From Gordonia aichiensis NBRC 108223 (GTDB lineage: Bacteria; Actinomycetota; Actinomycetes; Mycobacteriales; Mycobacteriaceae): a stretch of DNA of 64,000 bases. Both the position numbers and the translations under genes were made by a program. How positions within the stretch are numbered: position 1 is the first letter of the stretch; each line of letters starts with the position of its first letter. The stretch spans positions 1 to 64,000 of the forward strand of contig NZ_BANR01000001.1 of the NCBI RefSeq assembly GCF_000332975.1. Direction: 5' to 3'. Under the pieces are notes generated by a model, which was not told where the DNA came from, did no database searches, and saw nothing but the letters and a program-made list of their open reading frames with translations. Of this stretch, positions 42,894 to 52,033 are shown piece after piece.

Positions 42894-42925
42894 GCACCGA
42901 GGAATGAGAACCGAGGACTGAGAAC
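42884..42925 (+). repeat. Three tandem 14-bp repeats at the ferredoxin/reductase junction
   Basis: CGAGGAATGAGCAC (42884-42897), CGAGGAATGAGAAC (42898-42911) and CGAGGACTGAGAAC (42912-42925) follow each other without gaps. The first unit contains the ferredoxin stop and an overlapping ATGAGCACCGA that resembles the reductase start (TTGAGCACCGA at 42927). The array looks like a slippage duplication of an original ATGA overlap, and each unit carries a GAGGA ribosome-binding-like core. Confidence 0.8.
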
Positions 42926-42926
42926 G

Positions 42927-44174
42927 TTGAGCACCGACCACCTGGTGGTGGTAGGAGCAGGACTCGCAGGCATTCGGGCCTGCGAGTCTGCTCGTCGGGA
43001 GGGGTTCACCGGCGCCCTGACGCTGGTGGGTTCCGAGACGCATCTGCCCTACGACCGCCCACCACTGTCCAAAGAACTACTTCTCGCCGACGACGAGCCG
43101 GCTTTGCCCACACTGCGAGACGAGTCATTCCTGCGCAGCGAGTTGGACGTGGACGTCCGAAACAATTCGGCAGCAATCGGATTGAATACCAGGGCCAAAA
43201 CGCTTCACACCGTCACGGGTGATATCGACTACGACGCGATGGTGATCGCAGTCGGCGCGCACGCCCGCACGCTTCCGGGTGTCGAGGGCATTCAGGGCGT
43301 GCATACGATACGCACCTTCGCCGACGCGCAGTCGATCTGGCGGGCACTCCGGGCTCGGGCACGCGTCGTAGTTGTCGGCGCAGGCTTCATCGGCGCCGAA
43401 GTCGCCTCGGCTGCACGAAAGCTGGGTTTGCCGGTGACCGTCGTCGAAGCCGCGCCTGCTCCGCTGACCCGCTCGCTTGGTGTCGACGGCGGCACGCTGT
43501 GTGCAGATCTGCACGCCCGCAACGGAACCGAGCTCATACTCGGTGTCGGGGTGAGTGGGCTGCGGACGTCGGGCGGGGATGCTCCGGCAGTCACCGGCGT
43601 TGAGTTGGCCGATGGGCGGGTGCTCGACGCAGATCTCGTCATCGTCGGAGTCGGAGCGGCTCCGTCGACGCAGTGGCTTGCGGATACCGACATCGCTCTC
43701 AATGGGGTTGACGGAGGCATCGAGTGTTCGGAGACTCTTGCTGTGCTCGACACCGGGCGCCAACCGATCCCTGGGCTGTGGGCGGCGGGCGACGTAGCGC
43801 ATTGGCCCAACGCTCTCTTCGATCGGCGAATGCGTCTGGAGCACTGGACGAGTGCTGCCGAACAGGGGGCGTGTGCCGCACGAAACGCAATCGGTACGGA
43901 GGCCGGTGTGTACGAGACGGTGCCGTACTTCTGGTCGGACTGGTATGGCACTCGGTTGCAGTTCGTCGGTGTTCCCGACACGGACGAGATTCTCGTGCAG
44001 GCTCGCACGGACAAGTCGGGCGGCACGGTGGTTCTCTACCGCGGAGGTGACACTGTGGCAGGGGTTCTCACGATCGGTAGGCCCGATCTGATCATGAAGT
44101 ACCGGAGGTTGGTTGCCAAGAGGGCGCCCTGGACGGACGGGGTGGCCTTTGGTGCCGACCTCTGTCGGGTCTGA
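42927..44174 (+). CDS. Ferredoxin reductase (FAD-dependent, NAD(P)H)
   Basis: A 415-aa oxygenase-coupled reductase. FAD site VVVGAGLAGIRACESAR, conserved LPYDRPPLSK, NAD(P)H site VVVGAGFIGAEVASAARKLG, and a C-terminal FAD motif IPGLWAAGDVAHWPN with RLEHWTSAAEQG. It starts with TTG at 42927, positioned 9 nt after the GAGGA of the last tandem repeat unit. It completes the P450 electron chain. Confidence 0.92.
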   Translation: MSTDHLVVVGAGLAGIRACESARREGFTGALTLVGSETHLPYDRPPLSKELLLADDEPALPTLRDESFLRSELDVDVRNNSAAIGLNTRAKTLHTVTGDIDYDAMVIAVGAHARTLPGVEGIQGVHTIRTFADAQSIWRALRARARVVVVGAGFIGAEVASAARKLGLPVTVVEAAPAPLTRSLGVDGGTLCADLHARNGTELILGVGVSGLRTSGGDAPAVTGVELADGRVLDADLVIVGVGAAPSTQWLADTDIALNGVDGGIECSETLAVLDTGRQPIPGLWAAGDVAHWPNALFDRRMRLEHWTSAAEQGACAARNAIGTEAGVYETVPYFWSDWYGTRLQFVGVPDTDEILVQARTDKSGGTVVLYRGGDTVAGVLTIGRPDLIMKYRRLVAKRAPWTDGVAFGADLCRV

Positions 44175-44187
44175 CCGAGGGCGTGGA

Positions 44188-45336
44188 TCAGTCGTGACCC
44201 TGCTCGTTGAACCACATCGATGTGGCTTCGGATCTGTTGCCGGCCCGAAGTTTTCGCAACACATGCTTGACGTGTTGCTTGACCGTTCCCTCGGAGATCA
44301 CGAGCTCATGTGCGATGGCGGCGTTCGTACGACCCTGTGCCATGAGCGCGAGGACCTCGGACTCCCGCGCTGTGAGACCGGCTTCGGCCACTCGCGCCGA
44401 TGGGCCGCGGTTGGTAGCCGTTCGCGGGGCCGCGGTCGGCATCCCGTTGATCTCTGCCGGGGGGTCGGACCGTCGGACACTGAGGGTGTGTGCCCCGGCG
44501 GCAGTCGAGTCGACGGAGTCGACGAGGCCGCTCAACCCTTTTCGCAAGGCGCCGAGTTCCTCGCTCATCCGAGCGCGACTGAGTGCGAGGCGAAGGCTTT
44601 GGGCGAACCCGATGAGGAGTTGACACTCCTCGTCGTCGACGTCGGTGCTGTGCCGGTACTTGTCGGCATGGAGCAGACCCACGACCCGTCCGTCCGAGAC
44701 GACGGGTGCGGCGACATACGACCGCGATCCCGACACGTCGGCGATCGGACGGTTCACGCGTGTATCGGACTGGACATCGGTGACGAGAAGTCCCTCGCGG
44801 CGTCGAACGATCTCCGTCTCGAGGATCTGCGGTCCGAGGATCTGCGGGTTCTCCTGCCCGGCTCGGTTGATTTCCGAGGCCCACTCCGGGTCGTCGGCGA
44901 CGTAGACGCACTCGGATATCCACAGTCGCTCGTCGATGCGCGAAATGATCGCTCGGTCGAATCCGAGTTCGCAGATGAGCTGCGGCGCGAGCGTGACGAG
45001 TTCACCGGTGACGCACGGTGCGGCCTCGAGTCGGGACACGACGTCGGCGAGTCGTGCCTCGACACCGGACCTGGCGTCGAGGCGGTCGGACAGCAGTTGG
45101 TCGATGCGCTGCAGCCGAGTGAGGGAGGCGGCGACGGTCGGACTCAGCTCGCCCAGTTCGACGGCCAAGGTGTCGGCGAGGTCTTTCCATGCGCGATCGA
45201 GAAGGCTTCGAACAGGAACAAGGGCTGTGTCGTCAGCGTCCGCGTGCTCTCTGAGCGTGTCGATCACCGTGCGTGAATCGACCACAGGGCCGGTGTCAGA
45301 GGAGGTGGACGCCTTCGCTCGGACAATGTGGTGCAC
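44188..45336 (-). CDS. GAF-LuxR transcriptional regulator
   Basis: A 382-aa regulator. A helical N-terminal region leads to a GAF-like sensor (about 105-255: LICELGFDRAIISRID, RSYVAAPVVSDGRVVGLLHA) and a C-terminal LuxR/NarL HTH (LTARESEVLALMAQGRTNAA, ISEGTVKQHVKHVLRKL). It is divergent from the CoA ligase operon and convergent with the ferredoxin reductase gene. The dyad at 45353-45372 between it and the ligase is its likely binding site. Confidence 0.9.
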   Translation of the reverse strand: MHHIVRAKASTSSDTGPVVDSRTVIDTLREHADADDTALVPVRSLLDRAWKDLADTLAVELGELSPTVAASLTRLQRIDQLLSDRLDARSGVEARLADVVSRLEAAPCVTGELVTLAPQLICELGFDRAIISRIDERLWISECVYVADDPEWASEINRAGQENPQILGPQILETEIVRRREGLLVTDVQSDTRVNRPIADVSGSRSYVAAPVVSDGRVVGLLHADKYRHSTDVDDEECQLLIGFAQSLRLALSRARMSEELGALRKGLSGLVDSVDSTAAGAHTLSVRRSDPPAEINGMPTAAPRTATNRGPSARVAEAGLTARESEVLALMAQGRTNAAIAHELVISEGTVKQHVKHVLRKLRAGNRSEATSMWFNEQGHD

Positions 45337-45352
45337 CCGCCAATACTAACCA

Positions 45353-45372
45353 TATGTGCCATGAGTCACATA
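45353..45372. promoter_or_regulatory. Dyad TATGTG-n8-CACATA between luxR and CoA ligase genes
   Basis: TATGTG (45353-45358) and CACATA (45367-45372) are perfect inverted repeats with an 8-bp spacer in the 60-bp divergent gap. The position is right for control of both the LuxR gene and the ligase operon. Confidence 0.45.
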
Positions 45373-45396
45373 AACGGACTATAAGGAGATGAATTC

Positions 45397-46944
45397 ATGT
45401 ATCCGGCAATCCATGCCGCGCTGCATCCGGATAAGCCTGCAGTGATCGTTGCGGGAACCGATTCGGCGCTATCGTACGCAGAACTCGAGCAACGGTCGAC
45501 ACAGCTGGCGAATGCCTTCCGGGATGCAGGTCTGCGCGACGGTGACGTCGTCGCACTCTTGAGCACGAACGCGGCCGAGGTGTTCGTCGTGTACTGGGCC
45601 TGCCTGCGCTCCGGTCTCTACCTCACCCCCGTCAACACACACTTGTCGGCCCAGGAGGTCGCCTACATCGTGGACGACTGCGGTGCGCGTGCACTGGTGG
45701 TGTCCGCGGACTTGGCGGGGTCTGCGATGAGTGCGCGTGAGTCGAGTCCCGCGCTGCAGATCGCTCTGGCCTATTCGGGCTCGGTGCCCGGTTTCGACGA
45801 CTACGAAGAGTTTCTCTCCTCGGGATCGGCGGAGCCGCCCGAGCATCAGCGACGCGGCAACGACATGCTCTACAGTTCGGGCACAACAGGCAGGCCCAAA
45901 GGTGTGAAGCCTCCACTTCCCGACCGTCAGGTGGGCGATCCGGGCGACCCCTACGTGATGGTGTTCGGCGGAACCTACAAGATGGATGCCGACACCGTCT
46001 ACTTCTCCCCGGCGCCCCTCTATCACGCCGCACCGCTTCGGTTCGGGATGATCACCCAGAGCCTCGGCGGCACGGTCATCACGACCGAGAAGTTCGACGC
46101 CGAGGAGTGCCTGAAGATCATCGATCGATACCGGGTGACCCATTCGCAGTGGGTGCCCACCCACTTCGTTCGCATGCTGCGACTTCCCGAGCAGGTCCGC
46201 AACACCTATGAGGTCGGTACGCAGAAGTTCGTCGTGCACGCTGCTGCGCCGTGTCCACCAGAGGTCAAACAACAGATGATGGACTGGTTCGGTCCGATCC
46301 TGCACGAGTACTACTCGTCGACAGAAGCCAACGGCATCACGATGGTCGATCCCGACGAGTGGTCGGCCAAACCGGGGACGGTTGGCACAGCGAAACTCGG
46401 CACGATCCATATCTGTGACGACGACGGTGTCGAACTCGGTGTGGGAGAGTCGGGGACGGTCTATTTCGAGCGGGATGTGTTGCCGTTCAGCTATCACAAC
46501 GATCCGGACAAAACGGCTTCGGCGCAACATCCGCAACATCCGACATGGACGACGACCGGAGACATCGGGTATGTCGATGCCGATGGATATCTGTTCCTCA
46601 ACGATCGCAAGGCGTTCACGATCATCTCCGGCGGTGTCAACATCTATCCGCAGGAGATCGAGAACTGCCTCGCACTGCACCCCGACGTCGACGACGTCGC
46701 GGTGATCGGAGTGCCAGACGCCGAGTTCGGTGAGCGGGTTCTCGCTGCGGTCACACCTGCGCCGGGGGTCACCGGTAACGACGAGGTCGCCGACCGTCTG
46801 CGTGACTTCGTGCGTGAGCGGCTTGCCGGCTACAAGGTGCCGCGCGAGATCCGATTCGTGACCGACCTTCCGCGCACGCCGACGGGAAAGCTGGTGAAGG
46901 GGCCATTGCGCCAGAAGTTCACCGACGATCGTGCTGGGGTGTGA
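45397..46944 (+). CDS. Acyl-CoA synthetase (AMP-forming)
   Basis: A 515-aa ANL-superfamily ligase: P-loop YSSGTTGRPKGV (159-170), HEYYSSTEANGI as the A5 motif, TTGDIGYVDADGYLFLNDR as A7/A8, and PRTPTGKLVKGPL with the catalytic lysine near the C-terminus. It activates a carboxylic acid with ATP and CoA. AAGGAG lies 8 nt before the ATG. It heads an operon with an SDR and an acyl-CoA dehydrogenase, a beta-oxidation-like entry module. Confidence 0.92.
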   Translation: MYPAIHAALHPDKPAVIVAGTDSALSYAELEQRSTQLANAFRDAGLRDGDVVALLSTNAAEVFVVYWACLRSGLYLTPVNTHLSAQEVAYIVDDCGARALVVSADLAGSAMSARESSPALQIALAYSGSVPGFDDYEEFLSSGSAEPPEHQRRGNDMLYSSGTTGRPKGVKPPLPDRQVGDPGDPYVMVFGGTYKMDADTVYFSPAPLYHAAPLRFGMITQSLGGTVITTEKFDAEECLKIIDRYRVTHSQWVPTHFVRMLRLPEQVRNTYEVGTQKFVVHAAAPCPPEVKQQMMDWFGPILHEYYSSTEANGITMVDPDEWSAKPGTVGTAKLGTIHICDDDGVELGVGESGTVYFERDVLPFSYHNDPDKTASAQHPQHPTWTTTGDIGYVDADGYLFLNDRKAFTIISGGVNIYPQEIENCLALHPDVDDVAVIGVPDAEFGERVLAAVTPAPGVTGNDEVADRLRDFVRERLAGYKVPREIRFVTDLPRTPTGKLVKGPLRQKFTDDRAGV

Positions 46945-46945
46945 G

Positions 46946-47854
46946 ATGACCGGCGAAACGTTGACCGATATCGCATCCGTGCGTGATCTCACCGGATACA
47001 CGATGCTGATCTCGGGAGGTAGTAGGGGGATCGGCTTGGCTGTCGCCAGGCGGTTCGCGGCGTCCGGTGGCAATGTCGTCATGCTTGCGAAGACCGATCA
47101 GCCGCACCCGACGCTGCCGGGCACCATCCACACCGCTGTTGCCGAAATCGAAGACCAGGGTGGAAAGGCCATCGGAGTCGTCGGCGACGTCCGCAACGAT
47201 GCCGACATCGCCGAAGCCGTCGAGAAGGCGGTGGCGGCATTCGGCGGGATCGATGTCGTCGTCAACAACGCCAGTGTGCTGAATACCTCAGGCACGCTGG
47301 ATCTTCCGATGAAGCGGTTCGATCTCATGATGGGCGTCAATGTGCGCGGTACCTTTGCGCTCACGCAGGCTGCTCTCCCCGAACTGCTCAAGCGCGGTGG
47401 TCACGTCGTCACACTGGCGCCGCCGCTGAACCTGAGCAGACGCTGGCTGGGCGAACACCCGGGATACATGCTGGCCAAGTACGGAATGTCTTTGGCGGCG
47501 ATGGGAATTGCCGCGGAGTTCGCCGACCGGAAGATCTCGAGCAACTGTGTCTGGCCGGAGAGTCTCATAGCGACGTCCGCGGTGCGGAATCTCTACGGAG
47601 GCGACGAGGCGCTCGCGCGCGCCCGCGACCCGCAGATCATGGCCGACGCCGTGCTCGCGCTCGTTTCTCATGAGCCGGGTGAGATCACCGGCCAGACGTT
47701 CCTCGACGTCGAGGTCCTCGAGCAACACGGCATTCGGGATCTCTCCGGCTACGGCGCATCGGACGGTATCGGCTTCGACATCTTCGTCGACCCCGACCAT
47801 GCCGACCCCGCTCATCCAGACCATGCCGACTCGGGAACGCGGGTATCCGCATGA
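46946..47854 (+). CDS. Short-chain dehydrogenase (HSDL2-like)
   Basis: A 302-aa SDR. SGGSRGIGLAVARRF, NNASVLN and the active site PGYMLAKYGMS (YxxxK) are present; the block ALPELLKRGGHVVTLAPPLN is typical of the HSDL2-like branch. It starts 1 nt after the ligase stop. The C-terminus ends in a low-complexity Asp/His/Ala/Pro tail (DPDHADPAHPDHADSG). Confidence 0.87.
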   Translation: MTGETLTDIASVRDLTGYTMLISGGSRGIGLAVARRFAASGGNVVMLAKTDQPHPTLPGTIHTAVAEIEDQGGKAIGVVGDVRNDADIAEAVEKAVAAFGGIDVVVNNASVLNTSGTLDLPMKRFDLMMGVNVRGTFALTQAALPELLKRGGHVVTLAPPLNLSRRWLGEHPGYMLAKYGMSLAAMGIAAEFADRKISSNCVWPESLIATSAVRNLYGGDEALARARDPQIMADAVLALVSHEPGEITGQTFLDVEVLEQHGIRDLSGYGASDGIGFDIFVDPDHADPAHPDHADSGTRVSA

Positions 47855-47877
47855 CGACAACACAGGAGGACGTGAAG

Positions 47878-49110
47878 ATGACTTCGTCGCTCGAAGATCT
47901 GCCACGCGTGGCAGATCGCTTGTCCGACGACTTGCTGCTCCCACCAGAAACCGTGAAGGTCCGCGCCCGGGCGCGGGAGTTCGCCACGTCAATCTTGGCG
48001 CCGCGCGCGGCGGAGCTCAACAGCGCGGAGGAATCGCGAGCGGCGTTCCCGCGTGACATCGTCGACGCGATCGCTGCGGCGGGTCTGTATGCGGTGCCTT
48101 TCGCAGAGGACGTCGGGGGTGCGGGGCTCGAGTTCCCCATGCTCGCTGCCGCAACGGTTCTCGAAGAACTCGGGTACTACAGCGCGGGCATCGCCTCCGC
48201 ACTCTATGACGGCCAGGCGTTGCTGGTCGGTCACACTCTCGACGCGGCTCCCGCAGCTATTCGTTCCGAATTCCTTCCGCGCCTCATCCGAGGGGAGATC
48301 GTCGGTTCGTTCGCAACGAGCGAGCCCGATGCGAGTACCGACCTGTCAGCCGAACACATGCGAACGACGGCCCGACGCGTCGACGGCGGGTTCCGGCTCT
48401 CCGGGCGTAAACGCTGGATCACCAATTCCTGTGCGGCCGATATCACGACGGTTCTGTGCGTGGCCGAAGGGCAACAGGCGATGGTGCTCGTCGACATGTC
48501 TGCGCAAGGCATCACGGTTCTCGAGCCCGACAAGAAGATGGGCAACAGACTTAAACTCACCTCTGACATCGTCTTCGACGACGTGTTCGTGCCGGAGGAG
48601 CATGTGATCGCGCAGCCGGGTCGTGGGTTGGCCGCGGCGTTGGGCAGCCTTGCACTTGGACGCATCGGTATCGGTGCGGTCGGAGTCGGTATGGCGCAGA
48701 GTGCATTCGACCACGCCGCACGGCACCTGCGTCGTCGAGAAGCCTTTGGGCACAAGTTGGGCGAGTTCCAGCACTGGCAGTTCCGTACCGCAGAACATGC
48801 CATCGGGATCGAATCTGCTCGCTCGCTCTATCAGAAGGCCGCGCGCAAGTTCGATACGACTGGCCGGGCCGAACCGGAGGCCGCGATGGCGAAGGTTGCC
48901 GGAAGCAGGATAGGTGTGGACGTGGCGCGAGACGCGATTCAGGTGCACGGCGGGTACGGATTCGTCCGTGAGCTCACCGCGGACGGCGTCGTCAATCACC
49001 TGGAGGCGATCTGGCGCGACGCGAAGATCGGCGAGATCTACGAGGGCGCCAACGAGGTGCAACTGTGGTCCATCGCCCGCGTGGCATTGGGACGTGACAT
49101 CACCGCGTGA
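47878..49110 (+). CDS. Acyl-CoA dehydrogenase
   Basis: A 410-aa FAD-dependent acyl-CoA dehydrogenase: VGSFATSEPDASTD, LSGRKRWITNS, the C-terminal QVHGGYGFVRELTADGVVNH and EIYEGANEVQ containing the probable catalytic glutamate. ATG 47878 has GGAGG 8 nt upstream; the earlier ATG at 47851, overlapping the SDR stop, is the alternative. It introduces an alpha-beta double bond in the acyl-CoA made by the ligase at 45397. Confidence 0.92.
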   Translation: MTSSLEDLPRVADRLSDDLLLPPETVKVRARAREFATSILAPRAAELNSAEESRAAFPRDIVDAIAAAGLYAVPFAEDVGGAGLEFPMLAAATVLEELGYYSAGIASALYDGQALLVGHTLDAAPAAIRSEFLPRLIRGEIVGSFATSEPDASTDLSAEHMRTTARRVDGGFRLSGRKRWITNSCAADITTVLCVAEGQQAMVLVDMSAQGITVLEPDKKMGNRLKLTSDIVFDDVFVPEEHVIAQPGRGLAAALGSLALGRIGIGAVGVGMAQSAFDHAARHLRRREAFGHKLGEFQHWQFRTAEHAIGIESARSLYQKAARKFDTTGRAEPEAAMAKVAGSRIGVDVARDAIQVHGGYGFVRELTADGVVNHLEAIWRDAKIGEIYEGANEVQLWSIARVALGRDITA

Positions 49111-49442
49111 GGCTCGAACACGCGAGTTTCGGAGGGGTACCACGCTGACGGCACCGTGACGTTGCGCCGCCACCCCGACACGGGGTGTGCGGCTCAACGG
49201 ATCTCCCTCAACGTCAACTGATCTTTCCTCGGTGTCTCGGTGCAGGTGAAGGACTGTTTTCGGAGGTCGTCGGGCTACCCGGTGTTCGACGTGGCGGGTT
49301 TGGATACGTAGACTCCGCGAGTGCATGGGCCGCGGTGTGGTTTCGTGCCCACCCGCCGTCTGCAGGCCGGTACGAGTTCCCTGCGGCCCCGCTGCGCCAG
49401 CACTCGACCATGGCGAAATGCAGATTGAGGGAAGGATCAGCG
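49111..49442. other. 332-bp non-coding gap before ectD
   Basis: No credible gene is visible here. It contains the hairpin at 49166-49193 (terminator for the acyl-CoA dehydrogenase operon) and presumably the ectD promoter. An in-frame extension of the ectD frame runs through it but lacks conserved character. Confidence 0.5.
49166..49193 (+). terminator. Hairpin after the acyl-CoA dehydrogenase gene
   Basis: GCCGC-CACCCCG-ACA-CGGGGTG-T-GCGGC forms a 12-bp stem with one bulged T and a 3-nt loop, 56 nt after the stop codon. No U-tract follows, which is common for actinobacterial terminators. Confidence 0.6.
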
Positions 49443-50333
49443 TTGATCACAGAAACTCGAACGGCCAGCCGCCCCGTGGACGTGTACCGAACACGGCTCG
49501 CGGATCACGGAGAGATCGAACCCCGCCCACATCCCGTCGTGTGGGCACAGGACCAGCAGGGGCCGCTGTCGACCGCGGAGATCGATGGCTACCGCGACCG
49601 GGGATACCACACAGCCGAAAAGGTATTGTCCGACAACGATATCGACACATGCCTGACCGAGGTCGCCTCGATCACGGACAGGTTGGGAGACGACGAGCGC
49701 GTGATCCGCGAATCGTCGAACGGTGATGTGCGATCACTCTTCGCGGTGCACCATCTCAGCGACGCGATCGCGGAGATCTGTGAGCGCACCGAGATCGCAG
49801 GCGTCGCACGGCAGATACTCGGAGACGACGTCTACATCCACCAGAGCCGGATCAACCTGAAGCCGGGGTTCGCTGGTGGTCCGTTCTACTGGCACTCCGA
49901 TTTCGAGACGTGGCACGCCGAGGACGGCATGCCGACGCCCCGTGCGCTCAGTGTCTCGCTCGCGCTCACGCCCAACCTTCTGACCAACGGGGCCCTGATG
50001 ATCATTCCGGGGTCGCACAAGCAGTTCGTCGGATGTGTTGGACGGACCCCCGACGACTACCACAACCAGTCGTTGGTCTCCTATCGTCCGCCGTTCGGGA
50101 CTCCCGAGGAATCCGACGTGACAACGCTCGCAGACGAACACGGCATCGACATGATCACCGGGCCTGCGGGGTCGGCGCTCTACTTCGACTCGAACTGCAT
50201 GCACGCGTCGTCGGGCAACATCACGCCGTACCCGCGTAGCAATCTCTTCGTCGTGTTCAACGCGAAATCGAATGCGCTGCAAGAACCTTTTGCCGCCGAT
50301 GCGCCCCGACCGGACTACCTCGCACACCGGTAG
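49443..50333 (+). CDS. ectD: Ectoine hydroxylase
   Basis: A 296-aa Fe(II)/2-oxoglutarate dioxygenase carrying the EctD signature FYWHSDFETWHAEDGMP. The iron ligands are His151, Asp153 and His254 (FDSNCMHASSGN). It hydroxylates ectoine to 5-hydroxyectoine in the cytoplasm as a stress protectant. The TTG start at 49443, 7 nt after GGAAGGA, gives the normal family length; ATG 49410 is a less likely alternative. No ectABC genes lie nearby, so ectoine must come from elsewhere in the genome or from uptake. Confidence 0.93.
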   Translation: MITETRTASRPVDVYRTRLADHGEIEPRPHPVVWAQDQQGPLSTAEIDGYRDRGYHTAEKVLSDNDIDTCLTEVASITDRLGDDERVIRESSNGDVRSLFAVHHLSDAIAEICERTEIAGVARQILGDDVYIHQSRINLKPGFAGGPFYWHSDFETWHAEDGMPTPRALSVSLALTPNLLTNGALMIIPGSHKQFVGCVGRTPDDYHNQSLVSYRPPFGTPEESDVTTLADEHGIDMITGPAGSALYFDSNCMHASSGNITPYPRSNLFVVFNAKSNALQEPFAADAPRPDYLAHR

Positions 50334-50365
50334 CCGCAACGAGAACACAACAGCGAGAATACGAA

Positions 50366-50405
50366 CGCGCAGGTGGGGGACGAGGTTTCGTCCCCCACCT
50401 GCGCG
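50366..50405. terminator. Perfect 18-bp stem, bidirectional terminator
   Basis: CGCGCAGGTGGGGGACGA (50366-50383) pairs perfectly with 50388-50405 around GGTT. It lies between the convergent stops of ectD (50333) and the MFS gene (50432), so it can terminate both. Confidence 0.85.
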
Positions 50406-50431
50406 TCGGATGGTGAGAAGAGGGCAAGCCC

Positions 50432-51928
50432 TCAGTTCGCGGCGGGCACCGCAGGAGCGTCGTCGGACGACGGCGTCGCCGTCGGTACCGGCTGCGGACC
50501 GCGCTTCGGAATCGTCAGCGTGATCGCGACGCCCACGAACGCGGCGACGGCTCCGACGAGGAAGCACAGGCGGAAAGACGTGTGCGATGGCATGTCCTGA
50601 CCACCCATCGAGACGGTTGCCGTGGTCAGCAGTACCGCCATCACGGCAGACGAGACCGTCGTGCCGATCGATCGCATGAGCCCGTTGAGGCCGACCGCTG
50701 AACCGGCCTCGGTCATGGGAACCGAGCCCATGATCAGGGTCGGCATCGCCGCGTACCCGATACCGACACCGGAGGCGGCGATGATGGACGCGATCATGAG
50801 CTGCCACGGCGAATTCATCAGGAACAGTGCAATCAGGTAACCCACGCCGAGAACGGTCGCACCGATGGCCAGCGTGTACTTCGCGCCGATCTTGTTGATC
50901 AGGATGCCCGACACCGGAGAGAAGACCAGCATCATCAGTCCACCCGGTGCCATCCAGAGTCCGGCCGCCAGCATGGTCTGGCCGAGTCCGATCCCGGTTT
51001 CCTTCGGCATCTCCAGCAGCGCCGGGATGACCACCGACTGAGCCATCATGCCGAAGCCGATCGCGATGGCGGCGATGTTGGTCAGCAGCACCGCCGGCCG
51101 CGCGGTGGTACGCAGGTCGACGAGCGGCTCGGTGGTACGCAACTGATAGAAGCCCCACGCGACCAGGACGACGATGCCTGCGGCGAGCAGTCCAAGGGTC
51201 GTGCCGGATGCCCAGCCCCAGTCGTTGCCCTTCGAGACAGCGATGAGCGCTGCACAGAGTCCGATCGCCAGGCCGATGGCGCCGACGATGTCGAGGCGGC
51301 CACCGGTGGCGTCGGGAACATGCGGCACGACGACGATGACGAGCGCCAGCACGACGGCACCGAGAGCCGCGGCGACCCAGAACAGGGCGTGCCAGTTCCA
51401 CGTCTGTGCGATCCACGCAGACAGCGGCAGGCCGATCGCGCCGCCGACACCCAAGGTGGCACTCATCGCAGCGATGGCCATCGAGGTGATCCTCGGTGGG
51501 GTCACCTCGCGCATGAGGCTGATGCCGACCGGGATGAAGCCCATCGCGAGGCCCTGGATGGCGCGACCGATGATCATCGGGATGACCGAGTCGCTCAGTG
51601 CACACACCACCGAGCCGACGACGAGGAGGACGCCCGAGCCGACCAGCACTCGCTGCTTTCCGAACATGTCACCGAGTCGGCCCGCGATGGGCATGGCCAC
51701 GGCTGCGGCGAGCAGCGTTGCGGTGATGACCCACGAGGCGTTCGAGCGCGACGTGCCGAGCAAGTGTGGCAATTCAGGCTGGATCGGGATCACGAGCGTC
51801 TGCATCAACGCGGCGACGAGTCCGCCGAGGCAGAGGACGATCACAGTGGCGATGGCGCCAGTGGTGGTCTTGTTCTCCACGTGCGGCAGCGAGTTCTGCG
51901 CAGTAGAGGATGAGTGAGTGTCGGACAT
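50432..51928 (-). CDS. MFS multidrug exporter (DHA2-like, 14 TM)
   Basis: A 498-aa major facilitator protein with about 14 hydrophobic segments. Family motifs: GRLGDMFGKQRVLVGS (motif A) and RAIQGLAMGFIPVG. The ATG at 51928 follows AAGGAGG; the GTG two codons earlier is less likely. It should be a proton-coupled exporter in the cytoplasmic membrane. It is divergent from a MarR gene, with palindromic TACATATG sites in between, a standard repressor/exporter pair. Confidence 0.92.
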   Translation of the reverse strand: MSDTHSSSTAQNSLPHVENKTTTGAIATVIVLCLGGLVAALMQTLVIPIQPELPHLLGTSRSNASWVITATLLAAAVAMPIAGRLGDMFGKQRVLVGSGVLLVVGSVVCALSDSVIPMIIGRAIQGLAMGFIPVGISLMREVTPPRITSMAIAAMSATLGVGGAIGLPLSAWIAQTWNWHALFWVAAALGAVVLALVIVVVPHVPDATGGRLDIVGAIGLAIGLCAALIAVSKGNDWGWASGTTLGLLAAGIVVLVAWGFYQLRTTEPLVDLRTTARPAVLLTNIAAIAIGFGMMAQSVVIPALLEMPKETGIGLGQTMLAAGLWMAPGGLMMLVFSPVSGILINKIGAKYTLAIGATVLGVGYLIALFLMNSPWQLMIASIIAASGVGIGYAAMPTLIMGSVPMTEAGSAVGLNGLMRSIGTTVSSAVMAVLLTTATVSMGGQDMPSHTSFRLCFLVGAVAAFVGVAITLTIPKRGPQPVPTATPSSDDAPAVPAAN

Positions 51929-51952
51929 GAACACCTCCTTGGGATATGCAGA

Positions 51953-51974
51953 TTACATATGTAAGCTACATATG
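51953..51974. promoter_or_regulatory. Tandem TACATATG palindromes, probable MarR operator
   Basis: TTACATATGTAA (51953-51964) is a perfect 12-bp palindrome, followed 2 nt later by TACATATG (51967-51974). They lie in the divergent gap between the MFS and MarR genes, 24-46 bp upstream of the MFS start. AT-rich dyads of this kind are typical MarR sites. Confidence 0.6.
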
Positions 51975-52033
51975 CCTAATTCACTCGTGTATTTCGGACA
52001 TAACAGACACTGTTGAGGGAGAAGGGAATTCGG

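Noticed and set aside
42884-42925. Short tandem repeats considered as a CRISPR array
   Set aside because: The units are 14 bp, contiguous and without spacers; no cas genes are present anywhere in the window.
49734-51605. 623-codon minus-strand frame over ectD and the MFS gene
   Set aside because: It crosses two convergent genes and a terminator, and its translation is low-complexity His/Arg/Asp; the MFS gene in another frame has clear membrane segments and motifs.
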